Source of the DNA: Bacillota bacterium
Lineage (GTDB): Bacteria; Bacillota; Clostridia; Christensenellales; SZUA-584
Assembly (NCBI GenBank): GCA_023410595.1
Contig: JAEYPO010000023.1
Coordinates: 1-52,801, forward strand
Length of the DNA stretch: 52,801 nucleotides
Direction of reading: 5' to 3'
Shown: piece by piece, positions 40,592 to 48,662 of the stretch
Layout: each line of letters starts with the position of its first letter
How positions within the stretch are numbered: position 1 is the stretch's first letter
Notes under the pieces: generated by a model
Seen by the model: the letters and a program-made list of their open reading frames with translations, nothing else
What the model was told of the DNA's origin: nothing
Database searches by the model: none
Position numbers and translations under genes: made by a program

Positions 40592-42256
40592 ATGCCGGAA
40601 TTTATCAATATGACGATAGGGGACCTGCTGGATCTTAAGGCAAAAGAATATCCCGACAAGGACGCGCTTATACACCCTTACGAGAATATTCGTTATTCAA
40701 CGAGGCAATTCAAAGAGATGTGCGACCGCGTAGCGCGCGGGTTTATGGCGCTCGGCATCGAAAGGGGAGACCATGTCGCCATATGGGCGACTAACTATCC
40801 GCAGTGGATAATATCGCAGTTTGCTACGGCCAAGATAGGCGCCGTTCTCGTCACGGTAAATACTAACTACAAGAAGTACGAACTTGAGTATCTCTTAAAG
40901 CAGTCGGATTCAAAGATGCTCATAATGACGGGCGGCACGAAAGAAAACGGCTACGTGGAGCACATAAACGCCATTTGCCCCGAGCTTGGCGAGTGCAAAC
41001 CGGGCGAGCTTAACAGCAAAAAGCTCCCCTTCCTTAAAAGCGTAGTGTTTTTGGACGGGGAACGTCAGCCGGGCATGTGCCTGTGGGACGACGTGCTCAC
41101 CGCGTCGGAAAACGTAAGCGAGGAGCAGCGTGCGGCGCGTCAGCGCGAGACCGACCCGCAGGACGTTATTAACATGCAGTATACGTCGGGAACAACCGGG
41201 TTCCCCAAGGGCGTCATGCTTACTCACTACAACCTCGTCAACAACGGCAAGGCTATAGGCTCATACATGAAGTTTACTCATAAAGACAGGCTGTGCATAA
41301 CGGTGCCGCTGTTTCACTGCTTCGGGTGCGTGCTCGGCGTAATGGCGTCCGTCACAAACGACGCCGCCATGATAGTAATCGACCATTTTAATCCCATTAA
41401 GGTGATGCAGGCGATTGAGAGCGAGAAGTGTACGGCAGTCCACGGCGTTCCCACGATGTTCATCGCGATGCTGGAGCATAAGGATTTTGCGACGTTCGAT
41501 TTTTCTACGCTGCGCACCGGCATTATGGCGGGTTCTCCCTGCCCGATAGAGGTAATGAAAGCGGCGGTTTCGCGCATGAACATGCGGGAGATAACTATAG
41601 TGTACGGCCAGACTGAAAGCTCGCCCGGCATAACGCAGACGAGCGCCGACGATACTCTTGAGCACCGCGTGTCCACCGTGGGGCGTGCGTATCCCAACGT
41701 GGAAGCAAAGATAATAATCCCGGAAACGGGCGCGGACGCTCCGCCAAATACTATAGGCGAGATAGTAACGCGCGGATATCATATTATGAAGGGCTATTAT
41801 AAGATGCCCGAGGCCACGGCGCAGGCAATAGACAAAGACGGCTGGCTGCATACGGGCGATCTTGGCATGATAGACGAGGACGGTTATTTCAAGATAACGG
41901 GGAGGCTCAAAGATATGATAATACGCGGCGGCGAGAACATATACCCCCGCGAGATAGAAGAGTTCCTGTATACCCACCCGGCGGTAAAGGACGTGCAGGT
42001 CATAGGCGTGCCCGACAAAAAGTACGGCGAAGAGGTGCTCGCGTGCGTCATACTAAAGAACGGCGTTTCGGTAGGCGAAGACGAGCTCGTCGATTTCGTA
42101 AGGGCGGGGCTTTCAAAGTTTAAGGCGCCAAGGTACGTAAGATTCATAGACTCGTTCCCTATGACCGCGAGCGGTAAGATACAGAAATACAAGCTGCGCG
42201 ATTGGGCGGTAAATGAGCTGCACCTCGAGGACGCTGCTAATATCGAAACCGCGTAA
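40592..42256 (+). CDS. AMP-binding acyl-CoA ligase
   Basis: The 554-residue adenylate-forming enzyme activates a carboxylic acid to acyl-AMP and then acyl-CoA. Core motifs: YTSGTTGFPKGVMLTHYNLV (P-loop), YGQTESSPGITQT, DGWLHTGDLGMIDEDGYFKITGRLKDMIIRGGENIYP, and the catalytic lysine in PMTASGKIQKYKLR. The sequence type is the medium/long-chain fatty acyl-CoA synthetase group; chain preference cannot be read. GGAGG lies upstream of the ATG. It is alone between the T-box and a terminator, so amino-acid (tRNA) status appears to control it. Branched-chain acid activation would fit but is inference. Confidence 0.92.
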   Translation: MPEFINMTIGDLLDLKAKEYPDKDALIHPYENIRYSTRQFKEMCDRVARGFMALGIERGDHVAIWATNYPQWIISQFATAKIGAVLVTVNTNYKKYELEYLLKQSDSKMLIMTGGTKENGYVEHINAICPELGECKPGELNSKKLPFLKSVVFLDGERQPGMCLWDDVLTASENVSEEQRAARQRETDPQDVINMQYTSGTTGFPKGVMLTHYNLVNNGKAIGSYMKFTHKDRLCITVPLFHCFGCVLGVMASVTNDAAMIVIDHFNPIKVMQAIESEKCTAVHGVPTMFIAMLEHKDFATFDFSTLRTGIMAGSPCPIEVMKAAVSRMNMREITIVYGQTESSPGITQTSADDTLEHRVSTVGRAYPNVEAKIIIPETGADAPPNTIGEIVTRGYHIMKGYYKMPEATAQAIDKDGWLHTGDLGMIDEDGYFKITGRLKDMIIRGGENIYPREIEEFLYTHPAVKDVQVIGVPDKKYGEEVLACVILKNGVSVGEDELVDFVRAGLSKFKAPRYVRFIDSFPMTASGKIQKYKLRDWAVNELHLEDAANIETA

Positions 42257-42278
42257 AAAAGCAAAGTCTAATGAAGTA

Positions 42279-42327
42279 AAAGAGGCCTTCAATCACTTTA
42301 AGACCTCTTTTTATATTCTTTTTTTGC
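42279..42327 (+). terminator. Terminator of the acyl-CoA ligase gene
   Basis: The stem AAAGAGGcCTT/AAGaCCTCTTT (one mismatch) is followed by T-rich sequence with a run of seven T. It begins 23 bp after the stop. Confidence 0.8.
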
Positions 42328-42443
42328 CAAATGTTTTGCAGTAATTGATCTCTTATGTTTGTTATACAATACGGTTTTTTAAATGCTGGCGTCATAAACA
42401 GCTGCCGTTATTCATAATTATTGTCTTGAAGGGGGAATATGCA

Positions 42444-42920
42444 ATGAATGTGAACGCCGGCACGGCAAACCTGAAAACGAAAGAAAAGAAGACATCCTTT
42501 TCGGAGCTGATGAAAAACGCGCTCAAGGGTACGCTTATTTCCATGATATTCACGATAGCTGTTATACTGCTGTTCGCGTTGATAATCAAGGAAACAGGGC
42601 TTAAAGACGGCGTCATAGCGCCTGTGAACCAGGTAATAAAGATACTCGGCATACTCGCGGCCTCGTATTTTGCGGTCAAGGGCATGGCCGACAAGCAATG
42701 GCTGTGCGGCGGGATAACAGGCATAATGTATATGCTGCTGAGCTATCTTATATTCTCGCTTATCAACAGCGCTTTTGGCAACGTTGCTCTGCTGTTCTCG
42801 GATATGCTGATGGGGCTGCTTATAGGGGCTGTGTTTGCTATAATCGTCGCAAGCTTCCTTAGCGGCTCGAGAAAGGCGAAAAGGATACCAAGGCGCAAGA
42901 TAACAGTTCCCGGTAAATAA
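42444..42920 (+). CDS. TIGR04086-type membrane protein
   Basis: The 158-residue protein has four TM segments (GTLISMIFTIAVILLFALII, then IKILGILAASYFAVKGM, a third, and SDMLMGLLIGAVFAIIVASFL). A charged N-terminus and a basic tail (RKAKRIPRRKITVPGK) flank the core. KGMADKQWLCGGITGIMYMLLSYLIFSLI matches the family pattern as I recall it. Genes of this family are often found next to the SCIFF locus in Clostridia, as here (72 bp). Function unknown. The ATG at 42444 is behind GGGGGA. Confidence 0.75.
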   Translation: MNVNAGTANLKTKEKKTSFSELMKNALKGTLISMIFTIAVILLFALIIKETGLKDGVIAPVNQVIKILGILAASYFAVKGMADKQWLCGGITGIMYMLLSYLIFSLINSAFGNVALLFSDMLMGLLIGAVFAIIVASFLSGSRKAKRIPRRKITVPGK

Positions 42921-42923
42921 AAG

Positions 42924-42952
42924 TTGCATGGCGGTCCGATATATTATATAAT
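42924..42952 (+). promoter_or_regulatory. Promoter of the SCIFF precursor gene
   Basis: TTGCAT (42924-42929), a 17-bp spacer and perfect TATAAT (42947-42952). The start, near 42959, would fall inside the inverted repeat that follows. Confidence 0.75.
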
Positions 42953-42978
42953 CTTTTAGCAAAGATCCGCTAAAGATT
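42950..42978 (+). promoter_or_regulatory. Inverted repeat at the SCIFF transcription start
   Basis: AATCTTTTAGC (42950-42960) and GCTAAAGATT (42969-42978) form a 10-bp inverted repeat with one bulged T and an 8-nt centre. It overlaps the -10 and the expected +1 and ends just before the ribosome site GGAGG. It could be an operator or, if transcription begins at its left edge, a 5' hairpin affecting translation or stability. Confidence 0.45.
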
Positions 42979-42992
42979 ATGGAGGTCGCTAC

Positions 42993-43139
42993 ATGAAGCA
43001 TATAAAGACGGTCATAAAAGGCAGCCTTAAGGATAAGAAAGAGACGAAGGGCTGCGGAGAGTGCCAGACGTCCTGCCAATCGGCATGCAAAACGTCGTGC
43101 ACGCTTGCGAACCAGCGTTGCGAGAAGAAATACAGATAA
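42993..43139 (+). CDS. scfA: SCIFF ranthipeptide precursor (six cysteines in forty-five residues)
   Basis: This is a 48-residue ribosomal peptide with a leader MKHIKTVIKGSLKDKKETKG and a core CGECQTSCQSACKTSC followed by TLANQRCEKKYR. The six cysteines are at 21, 24, 28, 32, 36 and 43, the spacing that defines SCIFF. In studied clostridial relatives the maturase installs thioether bonds between Cys sulfur and non-alpha carbons of nearby residues (ranthipeptide); the product has been linked to quorum sensing and growth control. GGAGG lies 7 nt before the ATG. It has its own promoter, and a terminator-like hairpin separates it from the maturase gene. Confidence 0.95.
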   Translation: MKHIKTVIKGSLKDKKETKGCGECQTSCQSACKTSCTLANQRCEKKYR

Positions 43140-43145
43140 CCAAAT

Positions 43146-43177
43146 CAAAAAGTGCGGCGGGCAAATGCCGCTTTTTT
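43146..43177 (+). terminator. Intercistronic terminator-like hairpin between scfA and scfB
   Basis: The stem GCGGC/GCCGC, extended by AAAAAG/CTTTTTT, has a 9-nt loop and a T run at 43172-43177. It should let much of the transcript end after scfA, giving more precursor than maturase mRNA. Confidence 0.65.
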
Positions 43178-43217
43178 GTTTTCAACTATTATAATGCAAT
43201 ATGAAAGGGAGCTTTAA

Positions 43218-44540
43218 GTGGTACACACGTTCAAATACAAAGATGATTATTTCGCGCTGGATGTCGAGTCGGGCAGCGTGCATATGCCGGACAGGCGGGG
43301 ATATGACGCTATAACGCTTATAGCCGAAGCGGAGCGGCGCGGCGAGGATATAGAAAAAGCCGCGGGGGAGACTGAGCTTTACGGCGAGATAAAAGAGCTT
43401 ATGGATGAAGGGCTGCTGTTTTCGAGCCCCGACGGCGACGTAAAAAGGCCGGTAAACGTATTTAAAGCCGCGTGCCTTCACCTCGCGCACGACTGCAACC
43501 TGCGGTGCGACTACTGCTTTGCCAAAGGCGGAGCGTTTGCCGGAAAGCGGGAGCTGATGAGCGCCGAGACCGCCAGGGCCGCTATAGATTTTATAGCTGA
43601 TGTTTCCGGCACAAGGCGCAACATAGAGATAGACTTTTTCGGCGGGGAGCCTATGCTCAACTTCGAAGTGCTTAAAACAACGGTGGAGTATGCAAGGAGC
43701 ATAGAAAAGCTGCGGGGCAAGAGGTTCCGTTTCACAGCCACGACAAATGCGTATCGCCTGACGGACGAGATGAAAAAGTATCTCGATGAGAACATGAACA
43801 ACATAGTCGTCAGCATTGACGGCAGGCCGCATGTACACGACGCGGTGCGCAAGAACGCGGGCGGAAGCGGCAGCTATGAAAGCGTGGTCGCAAACGCGAA
43901 GGAGCTGCTGCTTAACAGAAAAGGCGAGTATTACATAAGAGGAACGTATACGGCAGACAACCTCGACTTCTCGCGCGACGTACTGCATGTCGCGGATATG
44001 GGCTTTAAGGGCGTGTCCATCGAGCCGGTAGTAACAAAGGGAGACAAGATGTTAAAGCCCGAGCACCTTGATACGATATTTGCCGAATACGATACGCTCG
44101 CCCGGGAATATGAAAAGCGCCGGAGGGAAGGAAGAGGGTTTACGTTCTTTCACTTTATGGTGGACTTAGACGCCGGCCCCTGCCTGCAGAAGCGCGTACG
44201 CGGCTGCGGCGCGGGCACGGAATATGTGGCGGTAGCGCCGTCGGGAGACGTTTACCCCTGCCACCAGTTCGTGGGCAAACCCGAATACAGGCTGGGCAGC
44301 GTATACGACGGGAAACTGAACGGTGATATATCGAGGGCGTTCGACGAATGCAACATATTCAATATGGAAAGCTGCTCAAAATGCTGGGCAAAATATTACT
44401 GCAGCGGCGGCTGCGCGGCGGCAAACTTCAATATAAACGGCGACATAATGAAGCCTTATGAGCTGGGCTGCGCACTGCAGAAGAAGCGCCTGGAGATAGC
44501 GATAGCTATCGCAGCAAAAGAGCAGGCGGAGGGAATATGA
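43218..44540 (+). CDS. scfB: SCIFF maturase, radical SAM/SPASM thioether synthase
   Basis: The 440-residue enzyme carries a peptide-binding RRE-like N-terminus (VHTFKYKDDYFALDVESGSVHMPDRRGYDA) and the radical SAM motif HDCNLRCDYCFAKGG (C-x3-C-x2-C, about residues 96-103). The TIM-barrel has EIDFFGGEPMLNF. A SPASM domain with auxiliary-cluster cysteines follows (CLQKRVRGCGAG, YPCHQF, CNIFNMESCSKCWAKYYCSGGCAAANF, GCAL). It should cross-link the ScfA cysteines. The GTG start follows AAAGGGAG. It overlaps the next gene by 4 bp. Confidence 0.95.
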   Translation: MVHTFKYKDDYFALDVESGSVHMPDRRGYDAITLIAEAERRGEDIEKAAGETELYGEIKELMDEGLLFSSPDGDVKRPVNVFKAACLHLAHDCNLRCDYCFAKGGAFAGKRELMSAETARAAIDFIADVSGTRRNIEIDFFGGEPMLNFEVLKTTVEYARSIEKLRGKRFRFTATTNAYRLTDEMKKYLDENMNNIVVSIDGRPHVHDAVRKNAGGSGSYESVVANAKELLLNRKGEYYIRGTYTADNLDFSRDVLHVADMGFKGVSIEPVVTKGDKMLKPEHLDTIFAEYDTLAREYEKRRREGRGFTFFHFMVDLDAGPCLQKRVRGCGAGTEYVAVAPSGDVYPCHQFVGKPEYRLGSVYDGKLNGDISRAFDECNIFNMESCSKCWAKYYCSGGCAAANFNINGDIMKPYELGCALQKKRLEIAIAIAAKEQAEGI

Positions 44541-45052
44541 TACAAACAGTGAACGGGAAATATCCTGTCAAGCCCAAAACGGCGTATGTCCACCCCAGTG
44601 CTGTCGTAATAGGCGACGTCAAGCTGGGAAAGGATTCGAGCATTTGGCCGGGGGCGGTCGTGCGCGGCGACCTCTCTGAGATAACAATAGGAGAAGGCAC
44701 GAATATACAGGACTGCTGCCTGCTGCATACCGGCACGCTTAAGCTTTCTATAGGCCGCGGCGTGACGGTGGGGCACGGGGCCATACTGCACTCATGCGAC
44801 ATAGGCGACGGGGTGCTCATTGGCATGGGCGCGATAATACTTGACGCTGCCAAAATAGGTGAAAACTGCATAATAGGCGCGGGAGCCGTAATACCCGGCG
44901 GAAAGGAAATACCCGGGGGCAGCGTTGTTATCGGTAACCCGTATAAGATAGTAAGGCAGGTAACGCCGGAAGATATTGCAGAAACAAAAAAGAACAGTGA
45001 AGAATATATTGAACTCGCAAGACTCTATATACGCACGGGGGACATACTCTAG
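44537..45052 (+). CDS. Gamma-carbonic-anhydrase-like hexapeptide-repeat protein
   Basis: The 171-residue left-handed beta-helix trimer is of the YrdA/PaaY/CamH-like type. Hexapeptide turns run through SAVVIGDVKLGKDSSIWPGAVVRGDLSEITIGEGTNIQDCCLLHTG. Metal-ligand histidines are expected in CLLHTG and VGHGAILHSC. A C-terminal helix packs back (DIAETKKNSEEYIELARLYI). It may be a Zn/Fe carbonic anhydrase or an acyl/CoA-related relative; activity varies in the family. The start overlaps scfB by 4 bp, indicating translational coupling to the maturase. Confidence 0.88.
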   Translation: MIQTVNGKYPVKPKTAYVHPSAVVIGDVKLGKDSSIWPGAVVRGDLSEITIGEGTNIQDCCLLHTGTLKLSIGRGVTVGHGAILHSCDIGDGVLIGMGAIILDAAKIGENCIIGAGAVIPGGKEIPGGSVVIGNPYKIVRQVTPEDIAETKKNSEEYIELARLYIRTGDIL

Positions 45053-45615
45053 CCTTCGTTCCACAGCTCTACGCAGCCTGTAGACACCCCGAGCGCGCCC
45101 ATCGACAGAGCGTCTATAATCTGCTGCCTGTGAGTTACAAGGCCGCCCGCTATAACGGGCGTATCCACGGCCTCGGAAAAGCGCCGTATTATGCCGGGTA
45201 TAATGCCGGGCATCAGCTCGACCATCGAAGGTTTAGTGTTTTTTATCGTGCTTATCGCGTTTTCAAAAGAAGCGCTGTCCACCATGAAGAACCGTTGTAT
45301 GCAGAACACGCCTTGTTCACGCGCGTATTTTATAAGCGCGCTCTTTGTGCTTATTATGCCGCTGGGGGATATCCTGTTTTTTACGTAGTCGACAGCCTTT
45401 GTGTTGCCGGCGAGGCCTTCGATAAGATCCATATGCAGAAATACGTTGCATCCCGCGCTTTTTGCCAGCGAAACGTATTCTTTAGCTGAAAATATATCCG
45501 TGTTGACTAAAAACACTGTAGGAACGGAAAGCTTAATCGCGCACTCAAGCTTGTCTCTGCTTTGTACCGCCGCTATAATTGGGCTATCGCTTATCGTCTC
45601 AATATACGCGTGCAT
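45049..45615 (-). CDS. glpP: Glycerol-3-phosphate-responsive antiterminator GlpP
   Basis: The 188-residue RNA-binding antiterminator has a TIM-barrel-like fold. The family pattern is clear: SPIIAAVQSRDKLECAIKLSVPTVFLV, GCNVFLHMDLIEGLAGNTKAVDYV, IISTKSALIKYAREQG, IQRFFMVDSASFENAI, PSMVELMPGIIPGIIRRF and TPVIAGGLVTHRQQIIDAL. In Bacillus, GlpP with glycerol 3-phosphate permits read-through of leader terminators of glp genes; the leader terminator at 21276 is the likely target here. The ATG at 45615 follows AAAGGAGA. The 3' end overlaps the convergent gene by 4 bp. Confidence 0.93.
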   Translation of the reverse strand: MHAYIETISDSPIIAAVQSRDKLECAIKLSVPTVFLVNTDIFSAKEYVSLAKSAGCNVFLHMDLIEGLAGNTKAVDYVKNRISPSGIISTKSALIKYAREQGVFCIQRFFMVDSASFENAISTIKNTKPSMVELMPGIIPGIIRRFSEAVDTPVIAGGLVTHRQQIIDALSMGALGVSTGCVELWNEG

Positions 45616-45713
45616 AAAACTCTCCTTTGCTCTTTCCTGATTATAACACGAGCGGAGTGTATTTACAAAATAATAGTCCGATGTTATGATAAACACAAAA
45701 AAGGTATGTAGAT

Positions 45714-46637
45714 ATGATAAACGATATCGTTTATAATTCAAGCGATGGAACACGCATATATGCATACAAGTGGGATGCGCAAAGCCCCAAGGCCGCGGTG
45801 CAGATAGCCCACGGGGCGGTGGAGCACGCGCTGCGGTATGAAGATTTCGCACAAACGCTCGCAAAGCAAGGTTTTGTCGTGTATGCTGCCGACCATCGGG
45901 GTCATGGTAAAACGGCGGGAAGCCCGGATAATGTGCCGTATATTTCGGACACCAATGAAGGCTACAGCCTTATGGTTGAAGATATGAAACAGCTTACGGA
46001 CATTATTAAGCAAGAGACAAGTCTTCCAGTGTTTCTTTTCGGGCATAGCATGGGTTCTTTTCTCGCCAGAGTGTATGCAGCACGTTACGGCAAAGAACTG
46101 TCCGGACTGCTGCTTACCGGAACGGGCAGGGACAATCCTTTACTGATATCTATTGGGAAATTGCTTGCCCGGCTTGAAATGGCGTTATTCGGTAGAAGGC
46201 ACAGAACGCCGTTTTTGGATTCGCTCGCGTTCGGGAAACAGGACAAGCCGTTTAAAGGCGAGGGGAGAAGCTCTTTTATCTGCAGCGACTGCGACGTCAT
46301 AGCCGCATACAGGGCTGACGAATACTGCGGAAATACGGCTACGGCGGAGTTTATTTTTGAACTTCTCGGCGCTCTGAGGGCGGGATTTAAAAACAGTACG
46401 TTTGAAGGCTGCCCTAAAGACCTTCCCGTATTTATAGGCGCAGGGGAATTTGACAGCATGGGAGGCAAGAAATTAAGCGGCGTCAAAAAGGACGTAGAGT
46501 GCTACAGACGGGCAGGCGTCCGCGACATTGAGTTCCATGTTTATGAGGGCATGCGCCACGAGATACTAAACGAGAAAGACAAACAAAGAGTTTACTTTGA
46601 TATTATAAGCTGGCTGAATAAAAGGACAAAAAGCTGA
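45714..46637 (+). CDS. Alpha/beta hydrolase, monoacylglycerol-lipase/lysophospholipase-like
   Basis: The 307-residue serine hydrolase of the Hydrolase_4 type has VQIAHGAVEHALRYEDFAQTLAKQGFVVYAADHRGHGKTAG, the nucleophile elbow FGHSMGSFLAR (Ser in G-H-S-M-G), and a late histidine in YEGMRHEILNE; the acidic member is probably in GAGEFDSMGG. Likely substrates are monoacylglycerols or lysophospholipids, but this is family inference. A lipase next to glpP would fit glycerol supply. It diverges from glpP, 98 bp apart. Confidence 0.88.
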   Translation: MINDIVYNSSDGTRIYAYKWDAQSPKAAVQIAHGAVEHALRYEDFAQTLAKQGFVVYAADHRGHGKTAGSPDNVPYISDTNEGYSLMVEDMKQLTDIIKQETSLPVFLFGHSMGSFLARVYAARYGKELSGLLLTGTGRDNPLLISIGKLLARLEMALFGRRHRTPFLDSLAFGKQDKPFKGEGRSSFICSDCDVIAAYRADEYCGNTATAEFIFELLGALRAGFKNSTFEGCPKDLPVFIGAGEFDSMGGKKLSGVKKDVECYRRAGVRDIEFHVYEGMRHEILNEKDKQRVYFDIISWLNKRTKS

Positions 46638-46701
46638 CTGCTGATTAAAGCGAATGGAAGTTTATATTAATGGAAGTTTGTATTATAAGGAGGAACTAAA
46701 T

Positions 46702-47022
46702 ATGCTACTTGATTCAAAATACGATGACACTCAAAACAAATGGAACGTACATTTATACGGCGAAGTAGACATATATAATGCGGACAACTTAAAAAGCGAA
46801 CTGCACGCCCTCATTGAGGAGCGCCAAGCGGATATCGTTCTTGACTGCACGAATCTCAAATATATCGATTCCACCGGCTTAGGGGTGCTTGTAAGCGCGC
46901 TTAAGAAGGTAAGGGAAGCGGACAGGCAGATAAGCATAATCAATCTAAAACCATATATAGCAAAGATATTTACGCTTACCGGCCTCAATAAAATATTCGA
47001 GATAGAGGTGAGCGGGCAATGA
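46702..47022 (+). CDS. STAS-domain anti-anti-sigma factor (SpoIIAA/RsbV-like)
   Basis: The 106-residue protein is a single STAS domain. NKWNVHLYGEVDIYNADNLKSELHALIEERQADIVLDCTNLKYIDSTGLGVLVSALKKV contains the phosphorylatable serine in Y-I-D-S-T-G-L-G. The unphosphorylated form should bind and disable a cognate anti-sigma kinase, freeing the sigma factor. AGGAGG lies before the ATG at 46702. It overlaps the next gene by 4 bp and begins the four-gene sigma cassette. Confidence 0.93.
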   Translation: MLLDSKYDDTQNKWNVHLYGEVDIYNADNLKSELHALIEERQADIVLDCTNLKYIDSTGLGVLVSALKKVREADRQISIINLKPYIAKIFTLTGLNKIFEIEVSGQ

Positions 47023-47396
47023 ACGGGGACGTAGTAAAGCTTGAATTTCCCGCTAAGCCGGATTACATACTGGCCGTAAGGCTTGCAGTCTCAGCGGTGG
47101 CCGAGCGCGCGGGCTTTGACATCGAGGATATCGAAGACCTTAAGGTGGCGACGGCGGAAGCCTGTATGCTGCTGCTCGCGGCGTGTCCGGATTCTGTAAG
47201 CATTAAGATAACCATCGACAGCGGTATACGCATAGACCTGTCGGCGCAGGGCGCGGGCGCCGAGGCCGAGGCGGACGACGATACGGCGGAGCTCTCAAGG
47301 TGTCTTCTTGAAGCGCTTGTGGACAAGTGCGATTTTACGGGAGGATCGGACGGCGAAGCGTCCGTGAGGAGCGTCAGCTTCTTTAAAAAGCTGTGA
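47019..47396 (+). CDS. RsbW/SpoIIAB-related protein with eroded ATP-binding motifs
   Basis: The 125-residue protein occupies the anti-sigma-kinase position between the STAS and sigma genes. The N-terminal half follows the RsbW fold (LEFPAKPDYILAVRLAVSAVAERAGFDIEDIEDLKVATAEACMLLLAA). The N-box asparagine (usually E-x3-N) is Met here, and the glycine-rich D-x-G-x-G and G-x-G-L boxes are missing or replaced by an acidic Ala-rich stretch (GAGAEAEADDDTAEL). It probably cannot act as a kinase and may be a binding partner only. Confidence 0.75.
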   Translation: MNGDVVKLEFPAKPDYILAVRLAVSAVAERAGFDIEDIEDLKVATAEACMLLLAACPDSVSIKITIDSGIRIDLSAQGAGAEAEADDDTAELSRCLLEALVDKCDFTGGSDGEASVRSVSFFKKL

Positions 47397-47423
47397 TCAT
47401 GGTAGTAAGGTTTGGGGACAAGC

Positions 47424-48167
47424 ATGCAGAGTCAGTTTGAGCAGATGACCGAACAGGAACTCTTTGAGCGCTATGACAGCAGCAGGGGTGAAGCGCTCAG
47501 AGAATATATACTTAAGAAATACCTTTATGTCGCCGAGATCGTCGCCAAGAAGTTCATGAACAGGGGCGTTGAATATGACGACCTGTATCAGGTGGCGTCG
47601 CTGGCGCTCGTCAAGGCGGTAGACAGGTACGAACACACAAGGGGAGTAAAATTCATAAGCTTTGCCACTCCTACGCTTGTGGGCGAAATAAAGAATTATT
47701 TCCGCGACAAAACACGGATGATAAGGATCTCGAGAAGGGACAGCGAACTGATACGCAAGCTCGACGATGTAAAAGAAGCGCTTACAAGCGAGCTGGGTCA
47801 CAGCGCATCTCCCGAAGAAATAGCCGAGCGGCTCTCAATATCGGTGGAGCGCGTGCTGGAGCTGATGGAGACGCAGTCCGCGGCATACGCGGCGTCCCTT
47901 GACAGCTACATCACTATAAACGAAGACTTAAAGCTTATACGGCTGCTCGGAACCACTGACGACGAATACGAAAAGATAGAGGACAGGGATTTTTTAAAGA
48001 AGTGCATAGACCAGCTCGGCGACGTGGAACGCAAGCTTATACGGGAAAGGTTTGAAGAAGGCAAAAGTCAACGGGAAGTGGCTGCGGCGCTTGGAGTATC
48101 CCAGATGTATGTGTCGCGTATCGAAAGAAGAATACTTGTGAAATTCAGAAACTACTATCAAAAATGA
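47424..48167 (+). CDS. RNA polymerase sigma factor, SigB/SigF/SigG group
   Basis: The 247-residue sigma-70-family factor has region 2 KKYLYVAEIVAKKFMNRGVEYDDLYQVASLALVKAVDRYEHTRGVKFISFATPTLVGEIKNYFRDK, region 3 RKLDDVKEALTSELGHSASPEEIAERLSISVERVLEL, and region 4 LGDVERKLIRERFEEGKSQREVAAALGVSQMYVSRIERRIL. This is the general-stress/forespore group controlled by partner switching. ATG at 47424 with GGGGA upstream is chosen; a TTG at 47412 is possible. Whether it serves sporulation or stress cannot be told from sequence alone. Confidence 0.93.
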   Translation: MQSQFEQMTEQELFERYDSSRGEALREYILKKYLYVAEIVAKKFMNRGVEYDDLYQVASLALVKAVDRYEHTRGVKFISFATPTLVGEIKNYFRDKTRMIRISRRDSELIRKLDDVKEALTSELGHSASPEEIAERLSISVERVLELMETQSAAYAASLDSYITINEDLKLIRLLGTTDDEYEKIEDRDFLKKCIDQLGDVERKLIRERFEEGKSQREVAAALGVSQMYVSRIERRILVKFRNYYQK

Positions 48168-48257
48168 GTTTTAAAAATACGGGAACGGGTTATATAAGTA
48201 TTAAAGCACAAGCAAGAGATAATTACTCCTGCAAAACCGTGTGCTTTGGTTTTTATA

Positions 48258-48662
48258 ATGAGAGACTACACTGAAAAAAACGTTCTGACTGTGATAGATG
48301 ATATAAAGCCGTCAGTTAAAAGCGTGCTGAGTCACGTTGAGAGGCAGAAGGCTTTGAGCGACGAGCGCAAGTATGAGATAGAGCTCGTGCTTAACGAGCT
48401 GCTTGTCAACTGCTTCAGACATGCCAATCCTTCGGCCGAGCTGCCTGTAGAGCTCGCCGCGGGCGTGGACGATGGGAGGCTATTTATCTGCGTTACAGAT
48501 TGCGGAGCAGGGTTTGAGTATAAAAAGGACTTTGACGAAACGGCGGATTTAAAAACGCTGTATCGCGAGCGCGGCAGAGGCCTTTTGCTCGTCAAGGCTT
48601 TTTGTGAGGAGATAAGATATAACTTAAAAGGCAACAGCGTGGAGGTAGAAATAGCTCTTTGA
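48258..48662 (+). CDS. ATP-binding anti-sigma factor (RsbW/SpoIIAB-like kinase)
   Basis: The 134-residue GHKL ATPase has all motifs: N-box ELVLNELLVNCFRHANPS, G1 DCGAGF and G2 GRGLLLVKAF. It is the best candidate kinase for the STAS protein and for binding the sigma factor encoded 90 bp upstream. An in-frame TTG (48246) would add four residues; neither start has a good ribosome site, so I keep the ATG. Placement after, not before, the sigma gene is unusual. Confidence 0.85.
   Translation: MRDYTEKNVLTVIDDIKPSVKSVLSHVERQKALSDERKYEIELVLNELLVNCFRHANPSAELPVELAAGVDDGRLFICVTDCGAGFEYKKDFDETADLKTLYRERGRGLLLVKAFCEEIRYNLKGNSVEVEIAL

Noticed and set aside
41261..41977. Minus-strand frame of 238 codons antisense to the acyl-CoA ligase
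   Set aside because: Tyr/His/Arg-rich shadow composition. The sense strand carries all adenylate-forming motifs.
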